Shown here piece after piece: positions 1 through 8,472 of a stretch of DNA of 64,000 bases. Location: the NCBI RefSeq assembly GCF_022429565.1, contig NZ_CP092487.1:2994001-3058000 (forward strand), read 5' to 3'. Each line of letters begins with the position of its first letter. Positions within the stretch are counted from its first letter, which is position 1. The notes under the pieces were generated by a model. That model was not told the DNA's origin. It worked only from the letters and a program-made list of their open reading frames with translations, and did not search any database. The DNA is from Lutibacter sp. A64. Its GTDB lineage: Bacteria; Bacteroidota; Bacteroidia; Flavobacteriales; Flavobacteriaceae. Position numbers and translations under genes: made by a program.

Positions 1-421
1 AACTTCCGCTTTCTTCAACATTATAAATAGCAAAAGTTCCGCCTCCATAATTTGAAACTACAGCTTTATCTCCTTTTTTATTTAATTGTACATGGCAAGG
101 GCCTTTACCGCCACTATTTACTTTATTAATTAAGGAAAGTGTGCCGTTTTTGGTTATATTATAGGCGCTTAAAGTACTTCCATTATCACTTTCACTAACT
201 GCATATAGTTGCTTTTTGTTTGCTGAAAAAGTAATAAATGAAGGGTTAACAGTTTTAATAGCTAATGTTTTAGCACTTAATTCACCAGTTTTAGTGTTGA
301 AGTTATATAAGTAGATTCCTTCACTATCTTCACCAGTATAAGTACCAACATACATTGGTATATTTTGAGAATATGTTAATATGCTAAAGCCCATTAATAA
401 AACTGTTAGGGTTGCTTTCAT
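1..421 (-). CDS. Lactonase family protein (6-phosphogluconolactonase-like beta-propeller), C-terminus cut by window edge
   Basis: The minus strand is open from an ATG at 421 down to base 1, giving about 140 residues. The start has a signal peptide (MKATLTVLLMGFSILTYSQ), so the protein is exported. The mature part opens with PMYVGTYTGEDSEGIYLYNF and continues with regularly spaced beta-strand blocks (ITFSANKKQLYAVSE, GPCHVQLNKKGDKAVVSNYG). These are the opening blades of the lactonase family (Pfam Lactonase, PF10282), seven-bladed propellers named after 6-phosphogluconolactonase. Exported members are not necessarily pentose-phosphate enzymes, so the substrate is open. Only the N-terminal third or so is present; nothing indicates damage other than the window end. 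Confidence 0.8.
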   Translation of the reverse strand, partial: MKATLTVLLMGFSILTYSQNIPMYVGTYTGEDSEGIYLYNFNTKTGELSAKTLAIKTVNPSFITFSANKKQLYAVSESDNGSTLSAYNITKNGTLSLINKVNSGGKGPCHVQLNKKGDKAVVSNYGGGTFAIYNVEESGS

Positions 422-435
422 TTGGTTGTTATTTA

Positions 436-837
436 TTATTTTATCAATATACCACGCTTATTTAACAAGGGTATGTTTCTAATTGCGCTGTCTTTAATTG
501 TGCCTTTTTTAAATACATATTTTTTATCTAACATTGCATTTCCTTCAAAAAAGGTAACGTTAAAAAAGTTTGAAAGTTTTAAAACATCATCTTGTAAAAA
601 TTCAACTTTAGCAAAAGATTTTGCAGGTAATTTTTCAATTTTATGTCTTAAAACCGCAGTTTCAATCATTTTATCTTCATCATATCCTTTAGAAACAACT
701 AAAACCATTTCTAAATCAACATCTTTGTTGTTAATTATATAGGCGTTCCATTCATCTGTTTTAAAATCTTGGTTGTATTCTTTTACAGCAGCCATAAAAA
801 CATCACTAACTTCTGGAATTTTAATGTCTTTTTTCAT
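436..837 (-). CDS. Conserved hypothetical protein next to pheS
   Basis: A soluble protein of 133 residues when started at the ATG at 837 (MKKDIKIPEVSDVF). A TTG five codons upstream is the alternative start; I prefer the ATG. There is no signal peptide, membrane segment or motif I recognise. The composition is mixed, with charged and hydrophobic residues evenly spread, as expected for a small alpha/beta cytoplasmic protein. It lies 15 bp upstream of the lactonase gene start and about 120 bp downstream of pheS on the same strand, with a REP-like palindrome between it and pheS. Proximity to pheS should not be taken as evidence of a tRNA synthetase role: it has no class II synthetase motif. Function unknown. 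Confidence 0.7.
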   Translation of the reverse strand: MKKDIKIPEVSDVFMAAVKEYNQDFKTDEWNAYIINNKDVDLEMVLVVSKGYDEDKMIETAVLRHKIEKLPAKSFAKVEFLQDDVLKLSNFFNVTFFEGNAMLDKKYVFKKGTIKDSAIRNIPLLNKRGILIK

Positions 838-866
838 AAATAATTTACTCAAAATTAAAATGCGGT

Positions 867-894
867 GTCATTCTGAACTCGTTTCAGAATCTCA
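867..894. repeat. REP-like palindrome
   Basis: An imperfect palindrome with arms ATTCTGAA and TTCAGAAT around a short CTCG-type centre, beginning GTCATTC and ending GAATCTCA. It lies in the spacer between pheS and the downstream unknown gene. Related cores occur at 8308-8338 and 31401-31427, and a differently cored element with the same GTCA...GAATCT ends lies at 16419-16444. This pattern is that of small dispersed intergenic palindromes (REP/BIME type). It is not followed by a T-run, so it is a poor terminator. Confidence 0.6.
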
Positions 895-956
895 GAATTG
901 TTAGTTCAAATTTTGATAAGAGACCGAATTTATCTCAGTTTTACTAATTTCAATAT

Positions 957-1976
957 CTAAATTACCGATTTAAATTGTTCTAAAAAGCGTACATCGTTTT
1001 CATAAAACATTCTAATATCTGGTATTTGATACAATAACATTGCAATACGTTCTATACCCATTCCAAAAGCGTAACCACTGTAAACATCTGGATCTATATT
1101 TGCATTTTTTAATACATTTGGATCTACCATTCCACAACCCATAATTTCTAACCAACCTGTACCTTTTGTAATTTTATAATCGGTTTCAGTTTCTAAACCC
1201 CAATAAATATCTACTTCGGCACTTGGCTCTGTAAACGGAAAATAAGAAGGGCGTAAACGTATTTTAGATTTTCCAAACATCTCTTTGGTAAAATACAATA
1301 AAGTTTGTTTTAAATCTGCAAAAGAAACGTCTGTATCTATGTATAAACCTTCTACTTGATGAAAAATACAATGTGCACGTGCCGAAATATCTTCATTTCT
1401 AAAAACTCTTCCCGGAGAAATAGTTCTAATTGGCGGTTTATGATTTTCCATATAACGTACTTGTACAGAAGAAGTATGGGTACGTAATAAAATATCTGGA
1501 TTTGTTTCAATAAAAAATGTATCCTGCATATCACGTGCTGGATGGTATTCTGGTAAATTTAAAGCCGTAAAATTATGCCAGTCATCTTCAATTTCAGGAC
1601 CTTCAGAAACTGTAAAACCTATGCGAGAAAAAACATCAATAATTTTATTTCTAACTATAGATATTGGGTGGCGAGAACCTAGTTCTATTGGTTCTTCTGG
1701 TTGTGTTAAATCGCCATAAACACCTTTTTGTTCATTTGCGTTTTCTAAGGCGTCTTTTAGTTGATTTACTTTATCTTGTGCTGCGTTTTTTAACGTATTT
1801 AATGCCTGTCCAAATTCTTTTCTTTCGGCAGGTGCTACATTTTTAAATTCAGCAAATAAATCATTAAGTATTCCTTTTTTACTTAAAAATTTAATTCTAA
1901 AAGTTTCAATTTCTTCTTTGGAAGTTGCGTTAAATGCAGCTACTTCACCAATCAATTCTTTTACTTTATCCAACAT
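957..1976 (-). CDS. pheS: Phenylalanine--tRNA ligase alpha subunit
   Basis: Class II aminoacyl-tRNA synthetase that charges tRNA-Phe as an (alpha-beta)2 tetramer in the cytoplasm. At 339 residues it has the normal length. Residues 1-95 are the helical coiled-coil arm that holds tRNA. The catalytic part follows: motif 1 around [20 protein letters not shown], motif 2 around [19 protein letters not shown], and motif 3 at [13 protein letters not shown]-type sequence (here [13 protein letters not shown]) near the C-terminus. The start MLDKVKELI is the standard one. pheT is not in the window, so the two subunits are unlinked or lie elsewhere. A TAAATTTG box (minus strand, 1997-2004) sits about 20 bp upstream of the start. 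Confidence 0.97.
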   Translation of the reverse strand: MLDKVKELIGEVAAFNATSKEEIETFRIKFLSKKGILNDLFAEFKNVAPAERKEFGQALNTLKNAAQDKVNQLKDALENANEQKGVYGDLTQPEEPIELGSRHPISIVRNKIIDVFSRIGFTVSEGPEIEDDWHNFTALNLPEYHPARDMQDTFFIETNPDILLRTHTSSVQVRYMENHKPPIRTISPGRVFRNEDISARAHCIFHQVEGLYIDTDVSFADLKQTLLYFTKEMFGKSKIRLRPSYFPFTEPSAEVDIYWGLETETDYKITKGTGWLEIMGCGMVDPNVLKNANIDPDVYSGYAFGMGIERIAMLLYQIPDIRMFYENDVRFLEQFKSVI

Positions 1977-1996
1977 TTTTATATAAAATTAGAGTG

Positions 1997-2004
1997 CAAA
2001 TTTA
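1997..2004 (-). promoter_or_regulatory. Candidate -7 box for pheS
   Basis: On the minus strand this reads TAAATTTG, matching the Bacteroidota sigma-A consensus TAnnTTTG, 20 bp before the pheS ATG. The closest TTG for a -33 element lies 23 bp further upstream, longer than the usual spacing. Confidence 0.4.
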
Positions 2005-2166
2005 CACATTTTTATTTTTGTAGTATTCAATTTTGAATCTAATACTGCTTTCTGTTAATTTAAAATGAATAATTGCTGAAAAATATTTTATAAAATAAAA
2101 AAAAGACTGGTTTTAAAAGATTTTAACAAGTACTTGTTTTTATGTAATATTTATTAAATTTTTAGG

Positions 2167-2194
2167 TTGCTATTTATTAAAAGTCATATTTTTG
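2167..2194 (+). promoter_or_regulatory. Promoter of the first glutamate dehydrogenase gene
   Basis: TTG at 2167-2169 is followed after 17 bp by TATTTTTG at 2187-2194, a full match to the Bacteroidota TTG/TAnnTTTG arrangement. The ATG is 41 bp downstream, leaving a short AT-rich leader without a Shine-Dalgarno sequence. Confidence 0.6.
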
Positions 2195-2235
2195 AAGTTT
2201 AATTATTTAAATATAAAAACAGAAAAAGATAAATT

Positions 2236-3591
2236 ATGGATGCAAAAATGGAATTAAAGATTAAAAATTTTATGGACTTGGTAAATGTTAGAAGTCAACA
2301 TGAACCTGAATTTTTACAGGCAGTAGAGGAGGTTGCCGAAGCTATTATTCCATACATTGCAAGCCAGCCACATTATAGTGGTAATAATCTTTTATTGCGT
2401 ATGGTTGAACCAGAAAGGGTAATAATTTTTAGAGTTCCCTGGGTAGATGATACGGGAGAAATTGTAGTTAATAGAGGTTTTAGAATAGAAATGAATTCTG
2501 CAATTGGGCCTTATAAAGGTGGTTTGCGTTTTCATCCTTCAGTTAACTTAAGTATTCTTAAGTTTTTAGCATTTGAACAAGTATTTAAAAACGCACTAAC
2601 TAATTTACCATTAGGAGGTGGAAAAGGAGGTTCAGATTTTGATCCAAAAGGAAAATCTGATGATGAAATTATGCGTTTTTGCCAAAGTTTTATGGGTGAA
2701 TTATTCCGTCATATTGGTCCTAATACCGATGTGCCTGCTGGTGATATGGGTGTTGGAGCAAGAGAAATTGGTTATATGTTTGGAATGTATAAAAAGTTAC
2801 GTAACGAATTTACAGGAATTTTAACTGGTAAAGGTATGTCTTGGGGTGGCTCTTATATTCGTCCAGAATCAACAGGTTATGGTACCGTTTATTTTGCGCA
2901 AAGTATGTTGGGTACAAGAGGCGATACTTTAGAGGGTAAAACAATTACTATTTCAGGTTCTGGAAATGTTGCACAGTATGCTTGTGAAAAGGCTACAGAA
3001 TTAGGTGCTAAAGTTGTAACCTTGTCAGATTCTTCAGGTTATATTTATGATAAAGATGGTATAGACGAAGAAAAATTAGCGTTTGTAATGGAGCTAAAAA
3101 ACGTAAAAAGAGGACGAATTAGCGAATATGTAACAGCATATCCAAAAGCTCAATTTTTTGAAGGACAAACACCTTGGAGTGTTCCTTGTGAAGTGGCAAT
3201 GCCTTGTGCTACACAAAACGAGTTAAATGAAGAAGCGGCTAAAACATTATTAAGTAATGGCTGTTTTGTGGTTAGTGAAGGTGCAAATATGCCTTCTACA
3301 CCAAAAGCGGTAGAAGCTTTTCAAGCAAAAAGAATATTGTATGCTCCAGGTAAAGCCTCAAATGCAGGCGGTGTTGCAACTTCTGGTTTAGAAATGAGTC
3401 AGAACTCTATACGTATAAAATGGACACGTGAAGAGGTAAATGAAAAACTTAAAACTATTATGAACGAAATTCATGAATCTTGTATTCAATACGGTAAACA
3501 AGAAGATGGTTACATAGATTATGTAGTTGGGGCAAATATTGCAGGTTTTGTTAAAGTAGCAGATGCAATGCTTGCACAAGGTGTTGTTTAA
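2236..3591 (+). CDS. gdhA: Glutamate dehydrogenase, NADP-type
   Basis: Hexameric-type glutamate dehydrogenase (451 residues) interconverting 2-oxoglutarate plus ammonia and glutamate. The substrate domain has the catalytic-lysine loop PLGGGKGGSDFDPKGKSD; the dinucleotide domain has ISGSGNVAQYA followed by SDSSGYIYD. Ser at about 242 in SGSGNV and Ser in SDSSG are the residues found in NADP-dependent enzymes such as that of E. coli, whereas NAD enzymes such as the clostridial one have Phe and Pro there. I therefore infer NADPH use and an assimilatory role. It has its own promoter and a strong terminator at 3611-3643. A paralogue with NAD-type residues lies at 6923-8260. Confidence 0.95.
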   Translation: MDAKMELKIKNFMDLVNVRSQHEPEFLQAVEEVAEAIIPYIASQPHYSGNNLLLRMVEPERVIIFRVPWVDDTGEIVVNRGFRIEMNSAIGPYKGGLRFHPSVNLSILKFLAFEQVFKNALTNLPLGGGKGGSDFDPKGKSDDEIMRFCQSFMGELFRHIGPNTDVPAGDMGVGAREIGYMFGMYKKLRNEFTGILTGKGMSWGGSYIRPESTGYGTVYFAQSMLGTRGDTLEGKTITISGSGNVAQYACEKATELGAKVVTLSDSSGYIYDKDGIDEEKLAFVMELKNVKRGRISEYVTAYPKAQFFEGQTPWSVPCEVAMPCATQNELNEEAAKTLLSNGCFVVSEGANMPSTPKAVEAFQAKRILYAPGKASNAGGVATSGLEMSQNSIRIKWTREEVNEKLKTIMNEIHESCIQYGKQEDGYIDYVVGANIAGFVKVADAMLAQGVV

Positions 3592-3610
3592 ATAAATTAT
3601 AGTGTTAATA

Positions 3611-3643
3611 AAAAAAGGGCTGCTGTAAAGCAGCCCTTTTTTT
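3611..3643 (+). terminator. Rho-independent terminator after gdhA
   Basis: A perfect hairpin with arm AAAGGGCTGCT, loop GTAA and arm AGCAGCCCTTT followed by a T-run. It ends transcription of the first glutamate dehydrogenase gene and separates it from the PEP-binding-domain gene 45 bp further on. Confidence 0.9.
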
Positions 3644-3687
3644 ATAGGTATATAATACAAAATATAGAAACTAAATTTATATATTGT

Positions 3688-6600
3688 ATGTCAATAAACA
3701 AAGGAATTAAAATGGAAAAAAAGACATTGCCCAATTTAAAATCGTATGCATTTGAAGAGGTTGCCTTTGATAAATTAATGCAAAATAGAATTAGTCAAGT
3801 ATTAATAGTTTGTTCTAACTACGACTATTATATGCTTGAAGAAGATGGTAGAATAGATGAGCGAATTTTTAATGAATATACATCGTTAAATTTAAGGTAT
3901 CCTCCTAACTTTATTCACGCAAATTCTGCTAAAAGAGCCATTAGAATGATGGCTGAACATAAAGTAGATATTGTAATTACTTGGTTAGATATTGGTAATT
4001 ATAAAGCTTTTGAAACTTCAAAAAAAATAAAGGAAGCTTTTCCAGATGTGCCAATTGCAGCATTAAGTCATTATTCTTCAGAACTAAGAAGTAAATTAGA
4101 AAAAGGAAATACAGGAATTATAGATTTTGTTTTTCATTGGAATGGAAATGTAGATATATTTTTAGCCATTATTAAATTAACTGAAGATAGAATGAATGCA
4201 GAATTAGACATTAATTCTATAGGTGTTAAAGCCATATTGTTAGTCGAAGATTCATTAAAATTTTATTCCAGATATATTCCACTTATCTATAAAGTTATTC
4301 TTAAGCAAACTCAAAGAATAATGTCTGAAGGATTAAACGAGCATAGAAAAATGCTATTAATGCGCGGACGACCAAAAATTTTATTGGCCACAACTTTTGA
4401 AGAAGGTATTAGTTTATTTAATAATTATAAAGAAAGCTTATTAGGTGTAATATCTGATGTTAATTATATTAAAGACGGAGTTAGAAACAAAGAAGCAGGT
4501 TTTTTATTTTTAGATTATGTTAGAAGTTTTAAACGCTATTTTCCTTTTTTAATTCAATCTTCCGATGCTAATAATGAAAAACGAGCATTAGAACTTAAAG
4601 GTAAATTTTTATACAAACATTCAGAAACTCTAGGGGTAGATATAAAAAATTATATAGTAAAGTATTTTTCGTTTGGAAATTTTGAATTTTGGGATCCTAT
4701 TCAAATGAAAGTCTTGGCAACAGTTAAAGATTTAAATGAATTTCAAAAAGCATTGTACGTTGTAACTGAAGATTGTTTAAAATATCACGCAATAAGAAGC
4801 GAATTTTCAAAATGGATAAAATCTAGAGCACTTTTTCCTTTAGCAGATTTATTTAGCAATATAGAATATGATGATTTTGAAGATGAACTAGAAATTAGAG
4901 ACTTTTTAATTAACTCTATAAAAGCATATCGCGTTTATAGATCTAGAGGGGTAATTGTTAAGTTTGATAAACATAAATACGATGAGTTTGTTGGTTTTGC
5001 AAGAATTGGAGAAGGTGCATTAGGTGGAAAAGGAAGAGGTTTAGCTTTTATAGATTCCTTTTTAAAACGAAATAATTTATACAATAAATACGAAAACGTA
5101 AGTATAACCATACCAAGAACTGTTGTAATAAGTACCGAAGTTTTTGATCAATTTATTGAAACCCATAAGCTAATAAAATTTGTTGCCGAAAGTACTAACG
5201 ATGATGATATTTTAAATGAATTTATTTCTAAAGATTTACCAGAATGGGCTCTTGAAGATATAAAAGCATTTTTAAAAACTACAACCTGTCCAATAGCAAT
5301 ACGTTCCTCAAGTATGTTAGAAGATTCTAATTATCAGCCTTTTGCTGGAATATTTGCAACATATATGGTTCCAAATACCGAAATAGATAAAATGGTTGAA
5401 ATGGTTTCTAATGCTGTAAAATCGGTTATTGCTTCAGCTTTTTTTGAAAGTAGTAAATTGTATTTAAAAGCTACATCGCATACTATAGAAGAAGATAAAA
5501 TGGCTGTAATTTTACAAGAAGTTGTTGGTACACAATATAATGATGTATATTATCCAAATGTTTCTGGAGTTGCTCGTTCTATTAACTTTTACCCAATTGG
5601 AGATGAAAAACCAAATGAAGGAATTGCTAATATTGCCTTAGGTTTGGGTGAAATAATTGTAGGTGGTGGACAAACATTGCGTTTTTCGCCATACCATCCT
5701 AAAAAAGTATTGCAACTGTCTTCACCTGGGTCAACACAGCGTGATACACAACAGTATTTTTATGGTTTAGATGTTAATCCAGAAAGTTATAAAGTTTCAA
5801 CAAATGAAACTATAAATAAAAAGAAAATATCTATTAGAAAAGCCGAAAATCATGGCTCTTTAAAATTTGTGGCTTCTACGTACGATTTACAAAATAATAT
5901 AATTAGACCAGGTGTTATGCACGATGGAATTCGTGTAATTTCGTTCGATAATATTTTAAAATACAATACATTTCCGTTGCCTGAAATTTTACAAGAATTA
6001 CTGCGAGTTGGACAGCGAGAAATGAGAAACCCTATAGAAATTGAGTTTGCCGTAAATCTAGATGTTTCTCCTGGAAGTCCAAAAAAGTTTAGTTTTTTAC
6101 AAATTAGGCCAATAATGGAAAGTACAGAAACCGTAAGCAAACTACCTAAAAATTTAAAAATTTCAGATACTGTTATTTATTCCGAATCGGCTTTAGGAAA
6201 TGGGAAATATGAAAATATTTACGATTTAGTTTATGTAAAACCAGAAACTTTTAATTCTGCTAATACACGAGAAATTGCAAAAGCTGTAGATCAAATTAAT
6301 AAAAAATTTGCAATGTTAAACAAGCCTTATATTTTGGTAGGCCCTGGGCGTTGGGGTTCTAGTGATCCTTGGTTAGGAATTCCAGTTATTTGGCCTCAAA
6401 TATCTGCAGCAAAAATAATTGTAGAATCGGGATTAAATAATTTTAGGATAGACCCTAGTCAAGGAACTCACTTTTTTCAAAATTTAACTTCATTTAAGGT
6501 GGGCTATTTAACAATAAATCCATTTATGAATGATGGCTTTTTTGATGTTGATTACCTAAATAAACACGAAGCAGTTTTTGAAGATACTTATTTGAGACAT

Positions 6601-6744
6601 ATTTCTTTTAAAACTTCACTTACAACTATTATTGAGGGTGCAAATAACAAAGCTGCAATTTTTAAAGAGGGAATTTCTATAGATAAAACCAATTTAAATA
6701 CAGTAGAACCAATAGATGAAATGCCTCCAGAAGGGTTTATGTAA
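3688..6744 (+). CDS. PEP/pyruvate-binding domain protein with two receiver-like N-terminal domains
   Basis: A 1018-residue cytoplasmic protein (1010 if started at the second Met, 3712). Residues about 35-165 form a response-regulator-like fold, and about 180-330 a second one beginning KAILLVEDSLKFYSR, with acidic residues after its first strand. The rest is related to the nucleotide-binding domain of PEP synthase/pyruvate phosphate dikinase: GEGALGGKGRGLAFID at about 440, PIAIRSSSMLEDSNYQPFAG at about 535, and EIEFAVNL...FLQIRPI at about 795. The C-terminus has YILVGPGRWGSSDPWLG. I find no mobile domain with a phosphohistidine TxxGGxxxHxA motif and no PEP/pyruvate TIM barrel. It is therefore unlikely to be a complete PEP synthase. 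It may be a regulator or an ATP-dependent phosphotransferase. Flanking glutamate dehydrogenase genes suggest a link to carbon/nitrogen balance. Confidence 0.8.
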   Translation: MSINKGIKMEKKTLPNLKSYAFEEVAFDKLMQNRISQVLIVCSNYDYYMLEEDGRIDERIFNEYTSLNLRYPPNFIHANSAKRAIRMMAEHKVDIVITWLDIGNYKAFETSKKIKEAFPDVPIAALSHYSSELRSKLEKGNTGIIDFVFHWNGNVDIFLAIIKLTEDRMNAELDINSIGVKAILLVEDSLKFYSRYIPLIYKVILKQTQRIMSEGLNEHRKMLLMRGRPKILLATTFEEGISLFNNYKESLLGVISDVNYIKDGVRNKEAGFLFLDYVRSFKRYFPFLIQSSDANNEKRALELKGKFLYKHSETLGVDIKNYIVKYFSFGNFEFWDPIQMKVLATVKDLNEFQKALYVVTEDCLKYHAIRSEFSKWIKSRALFPLADLFSNIEYDDFEDELEIRDFLINSIKAYRVYRSRGVIVKFDKHKYDEFVGFARIGEGALGGKGRGLAFIDSFLKRNNLYNKYENVSITIPRTVVISTEVFDQFIETHKLIKFVAESTNDDDILNEFISKDLPEWALEDIKAFLKTTTCPIAIRSSSMLEDSNYQPFAGIFATYMVPNTEIDKMVEMVSNAVKSVIASAFFESSKLYLKATSHTIEEDKMAVILQEVVGTQYNDVYYPNVSGVARSINFYPIGDEKPNEGIANIALGLGEIIVGGGQTLRFSPYHPKKVLQLSSPGSTQRDTQQYFYGLDVNPESYKVSTNETINKKKISIRKAENHGSLKFVASTYDLQNNIIRPGVMHDGIRVISFDNILKYNTFPLPEILQELLRVGQREMRNPIEIEFAVNLDVSPGSPKKFSFLQIRPIMESTETVSKLPKNLKISDTVIYSESALGNGKYENIYDLVYVKPETFNSANTREIAKAVDQINKKFAMLNKPYILVGPGRWGSSDPWLGIPVIWPQISAAKIIVESGLNNFRIDPSQGTHFFQNLTSFKVGYLTINPFMNDGFFDVDYLNKHEAVFEDTYLRHISFKTSLTTIIEGANNKAAIFKEGISIDKTNLNTVEPIDEMPPEGFM

Positions 6745-6852
6745 AAATATACATATGATAAAAAAGACGCTTTAAATAAGTGTAAAAATTACATATTAAT
6801 AAAATAAGAATAAATAAATGTTAAATATTAAAAATTGGACAACTATTGTTAC

Positions 6853-6882
6853 TTGTAATTTAATTTAAAATATGTACTTTTG
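6853..6882 (+). promoter_or_regulatory. Promoter of the second glutamate dehydrogenase gene
   Basis: TTG at 6853-6855, 19 bp spacer, then TACTTTTG at 6875-6882: a textbook Bacteroidota promoter. It overlaps an in-frame upstream ATG (6872), which therefore cannot be on the transcript; this fixes the real start at 6923. Confidence 0.7.
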
Positions 6883-6922
6883 TTATAAACATTATTCTAT
6901 AAACGTTATAAATTATATAATT

Positions 6923-8260
6923 ATGAATGTAACAGAAATTTTAACAAATTTGGAAACTAAACATCCTGGTGAAAAGGAATATTTACAGGCTGTTCGTGAA
7001 GTTTTAGAATCAATAGAACCAATATATAATGAAAATCCACAATACGAAGCAGCTAAAGTTATTGAACGTTTAGTAGAGCCAGATCGAATTTTAACGTTTA
7101 GAATTTCGTGGATAGATGATGCGGGGAATGTTCAGGTAAATTTAGGTCATAGAGTACAATATAACAATGCAATTGGTCCATATAAAGGAGGAATACGTTT
7201 ACATCCAAGTGTAAATTTAAGTATCTTAAAGTTTTTAGGCTTTGAACAAATATTTAAAAATGCTTTAACAACACTTCCAATGGGAGGTGGAAAAGGAGGC
7301 TCAGATTTTAATCCAAAAGGAAAATCTGATACTGAAATTATGCGTTTTTGTCAGGCATTTATGTTAGAATTATGGAGACTTATTGGGCCAAGTACAGATG
7401 TACCAGCTGGAGATATTGGTACAGGAGGTAGAGAAATTGGTTTTATGTATGGAATGTATAAAAAACTGCAGCAAGAAAACTCTGGCGTTTTTACCGGTAA
7501 AGGTTTAAACTGGGGAGGTAGCTTAATTAGACCAGAAGCAACTGGTTTTGGAGCAGTTTATTTTACTAAAGAAATGTTAGATACTAAAAACGATGATTTT
7601 AAAGGTAAAACAATAGCACTTTCTGGTTTTGGAAATGTAACTTGGGGTGTGGCTTTAAAAATTACAGAATTAGGCGGAAAAGTAGTTACCATATCAGGAC
7701 CTGATGGTTACGTATATGATGAAAAAGGGTTGGATGCAGATAAAATTAATTATTTATTACAATTAAGAGCTTCAAATAATGATATTGTTTCTCCGTATGT
7801 AGAAGAGTTTCCAGAAGCTACATTTTATCCAGGTGAAAAACCTTGGGGTGTAAAATGTGATATTGCAATGCCTTGTGCAACTCAAAATGAATTGAATGGT
7901 GAAGATGCTGCAAAATTAGTAGCTAATAAAGTGAAATATGTAGCAGAGGTTTCTAATATGGGTTGTACTCCAGAAGCTGTTGATGCATTTCATGATGCTA
8001 AAATTTTATACGGACCAGGTAAAGCAGTAAATGCTGGTGGAGTTGGTGTTTCAGGATTAGAAATGTCTCAAAACGCCATGAAATTAAATTGGACTAGAGA
8101 AGAAGTAGATGCTAAATTACATCAGATAATGCACTCTATACATACTGCATGTTTAAAATATGGAACAGAAAATGATGGTTACATCAATTATGTAAAAGGA
8201 GCAAATATTGCAGGATTTATTAAAGTTGCAGATTCTATGTTAGATTTAGGAGTTGTATAA
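6923..8260 (+). CDS. gdhB: Glutamate dehydrogenase, NAD-type
   Basis: Second glutamate dehydrogenase, 445 residues from the ATG at 6923 (MNVTEILTNLE). An in-frame ATG at 6872 is rejected because the promoter covers it. It keeps the lysine loop PMGGGKGGSDFNPKGKSD and is strongly similar to the copy at 2236 along its whole length. In the dinucleotide fold it has SGFGNVTWG and SGPDGYVYD: Phe at about 236 and Pro-Asp at about 260-261. In the Clostridium symbiosum enzyme the same Phe and Pro are NAD determinants. I infer NADH preference and a mainly catabolic direction. The symbol follows Bacteroides usage, where a second, NADH enzyme is called gdhB; that assignment is an inference. Downstream is a compound hairpin element at 8282-8421. 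Confidence 0.93.
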   Translation: MNVTEILTNLETKHPGEKEYLQAVREVLESIEPIYNENPQYEAAKVIERLVEPDRILTFRISWIDDAGNVQVNLGHRVQYNNAIGPYKGGIRLHPSVNLSILKFLGFEQIFKNALTTLPMGGGKGGSDFNPKGKSDTEIMRFCQAFMLELWRLIGPSTDVPAGDIGTGGREIGFMYGMYKKLQQENSGVFTGKGLNWGGSLIRPEATGFGAVYFTKEMLDTKNDDFKGKTIALSGFGNVTWGVALKITELGGKVVTISGPDGYVYDEKGLDADKINYLLQLRASNNDIVSPYVEEFPEATFYPGEKPWGVKCDIAMPCATQNELNGEDAAKLVANKVKYVAEVSNMGCTPEAVDAFHDAKILYGPGKAVNAGGVGVSGLEMSQNAMKLNWTREEVDAKLHQIMHSIHTACLKYGTENDGYINYVKGANIAGFIKVADSMLDLGVV

Positions 8261-8281
8261 TTAGATTATTTTAAAAAAAAG

Positions 8282-8421
8282 AAGCTGTCTAAGAGGTAAT
8301 AAACAATCGTCTTGCTGAATTCAATTCAGTAGCTCATCAAAATTAAAAATAAATTATGATGAGAACTTGAAGTCTATATAGATTAAGGTTGATGAGAGTG
8401 TTATTTTTTAGGCAGTTTTTT
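8282..8421. repeat. Compound hairpin element with CTGTCTAA arms and a nested REP-like core
   Basis: The 212 bp between the second glutamate dehydrogenase and dinB are mostly one nested structure. Outer arms are AAGCTGTCTAA (8282-8292) and TTAGGCAGTTT (8408-8418); the two mismatches would be G-U pairs in RNA. Inside lies a REP-like core at 8308-8338 (CTGAATTCAATTCAG) and a 7-bp inverted pair CTCATCA (8333-8339) / TGATGAG (8357-8363). The right arm continues into a T-run, so it could end transcription on the plus strand. A second element with the same outer arms and a related core lies at 31377-31456. Confidence 0.55.
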
Positions 8422-8460
8422 TGTTTTTTTACTTTTCAAAAATATAATAATCTTAAATTG

Positions 8461-8468
8461 TACTTTTG
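8461..8468 (+). promoter_or_regulatory. -7 box of dinB immediately before the start codon
   Basis: TACTTTTG, a full TAnnTTTG match, ends only 4 bp before the GTG start of dinB. No TTG lies at the expected -33 distance. If used, the transcript would begin at or within the start codon. Confidence 0.45.
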
Positions 8469-8472
8469 AAAA

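Noticed and set aside
422-742. Plus-strand open frame opposite the unknown gene near pheS
   Set aside because: It overlaps the better-supported minus-strand gene entirely and its translation is low in plausible protein features.
6872-6922. Longer N-terminus for the second glutamate dehydrogenase
   Set aside because: The extension spans a full-consensus promoter and adds residues not present in the first copy or the family.
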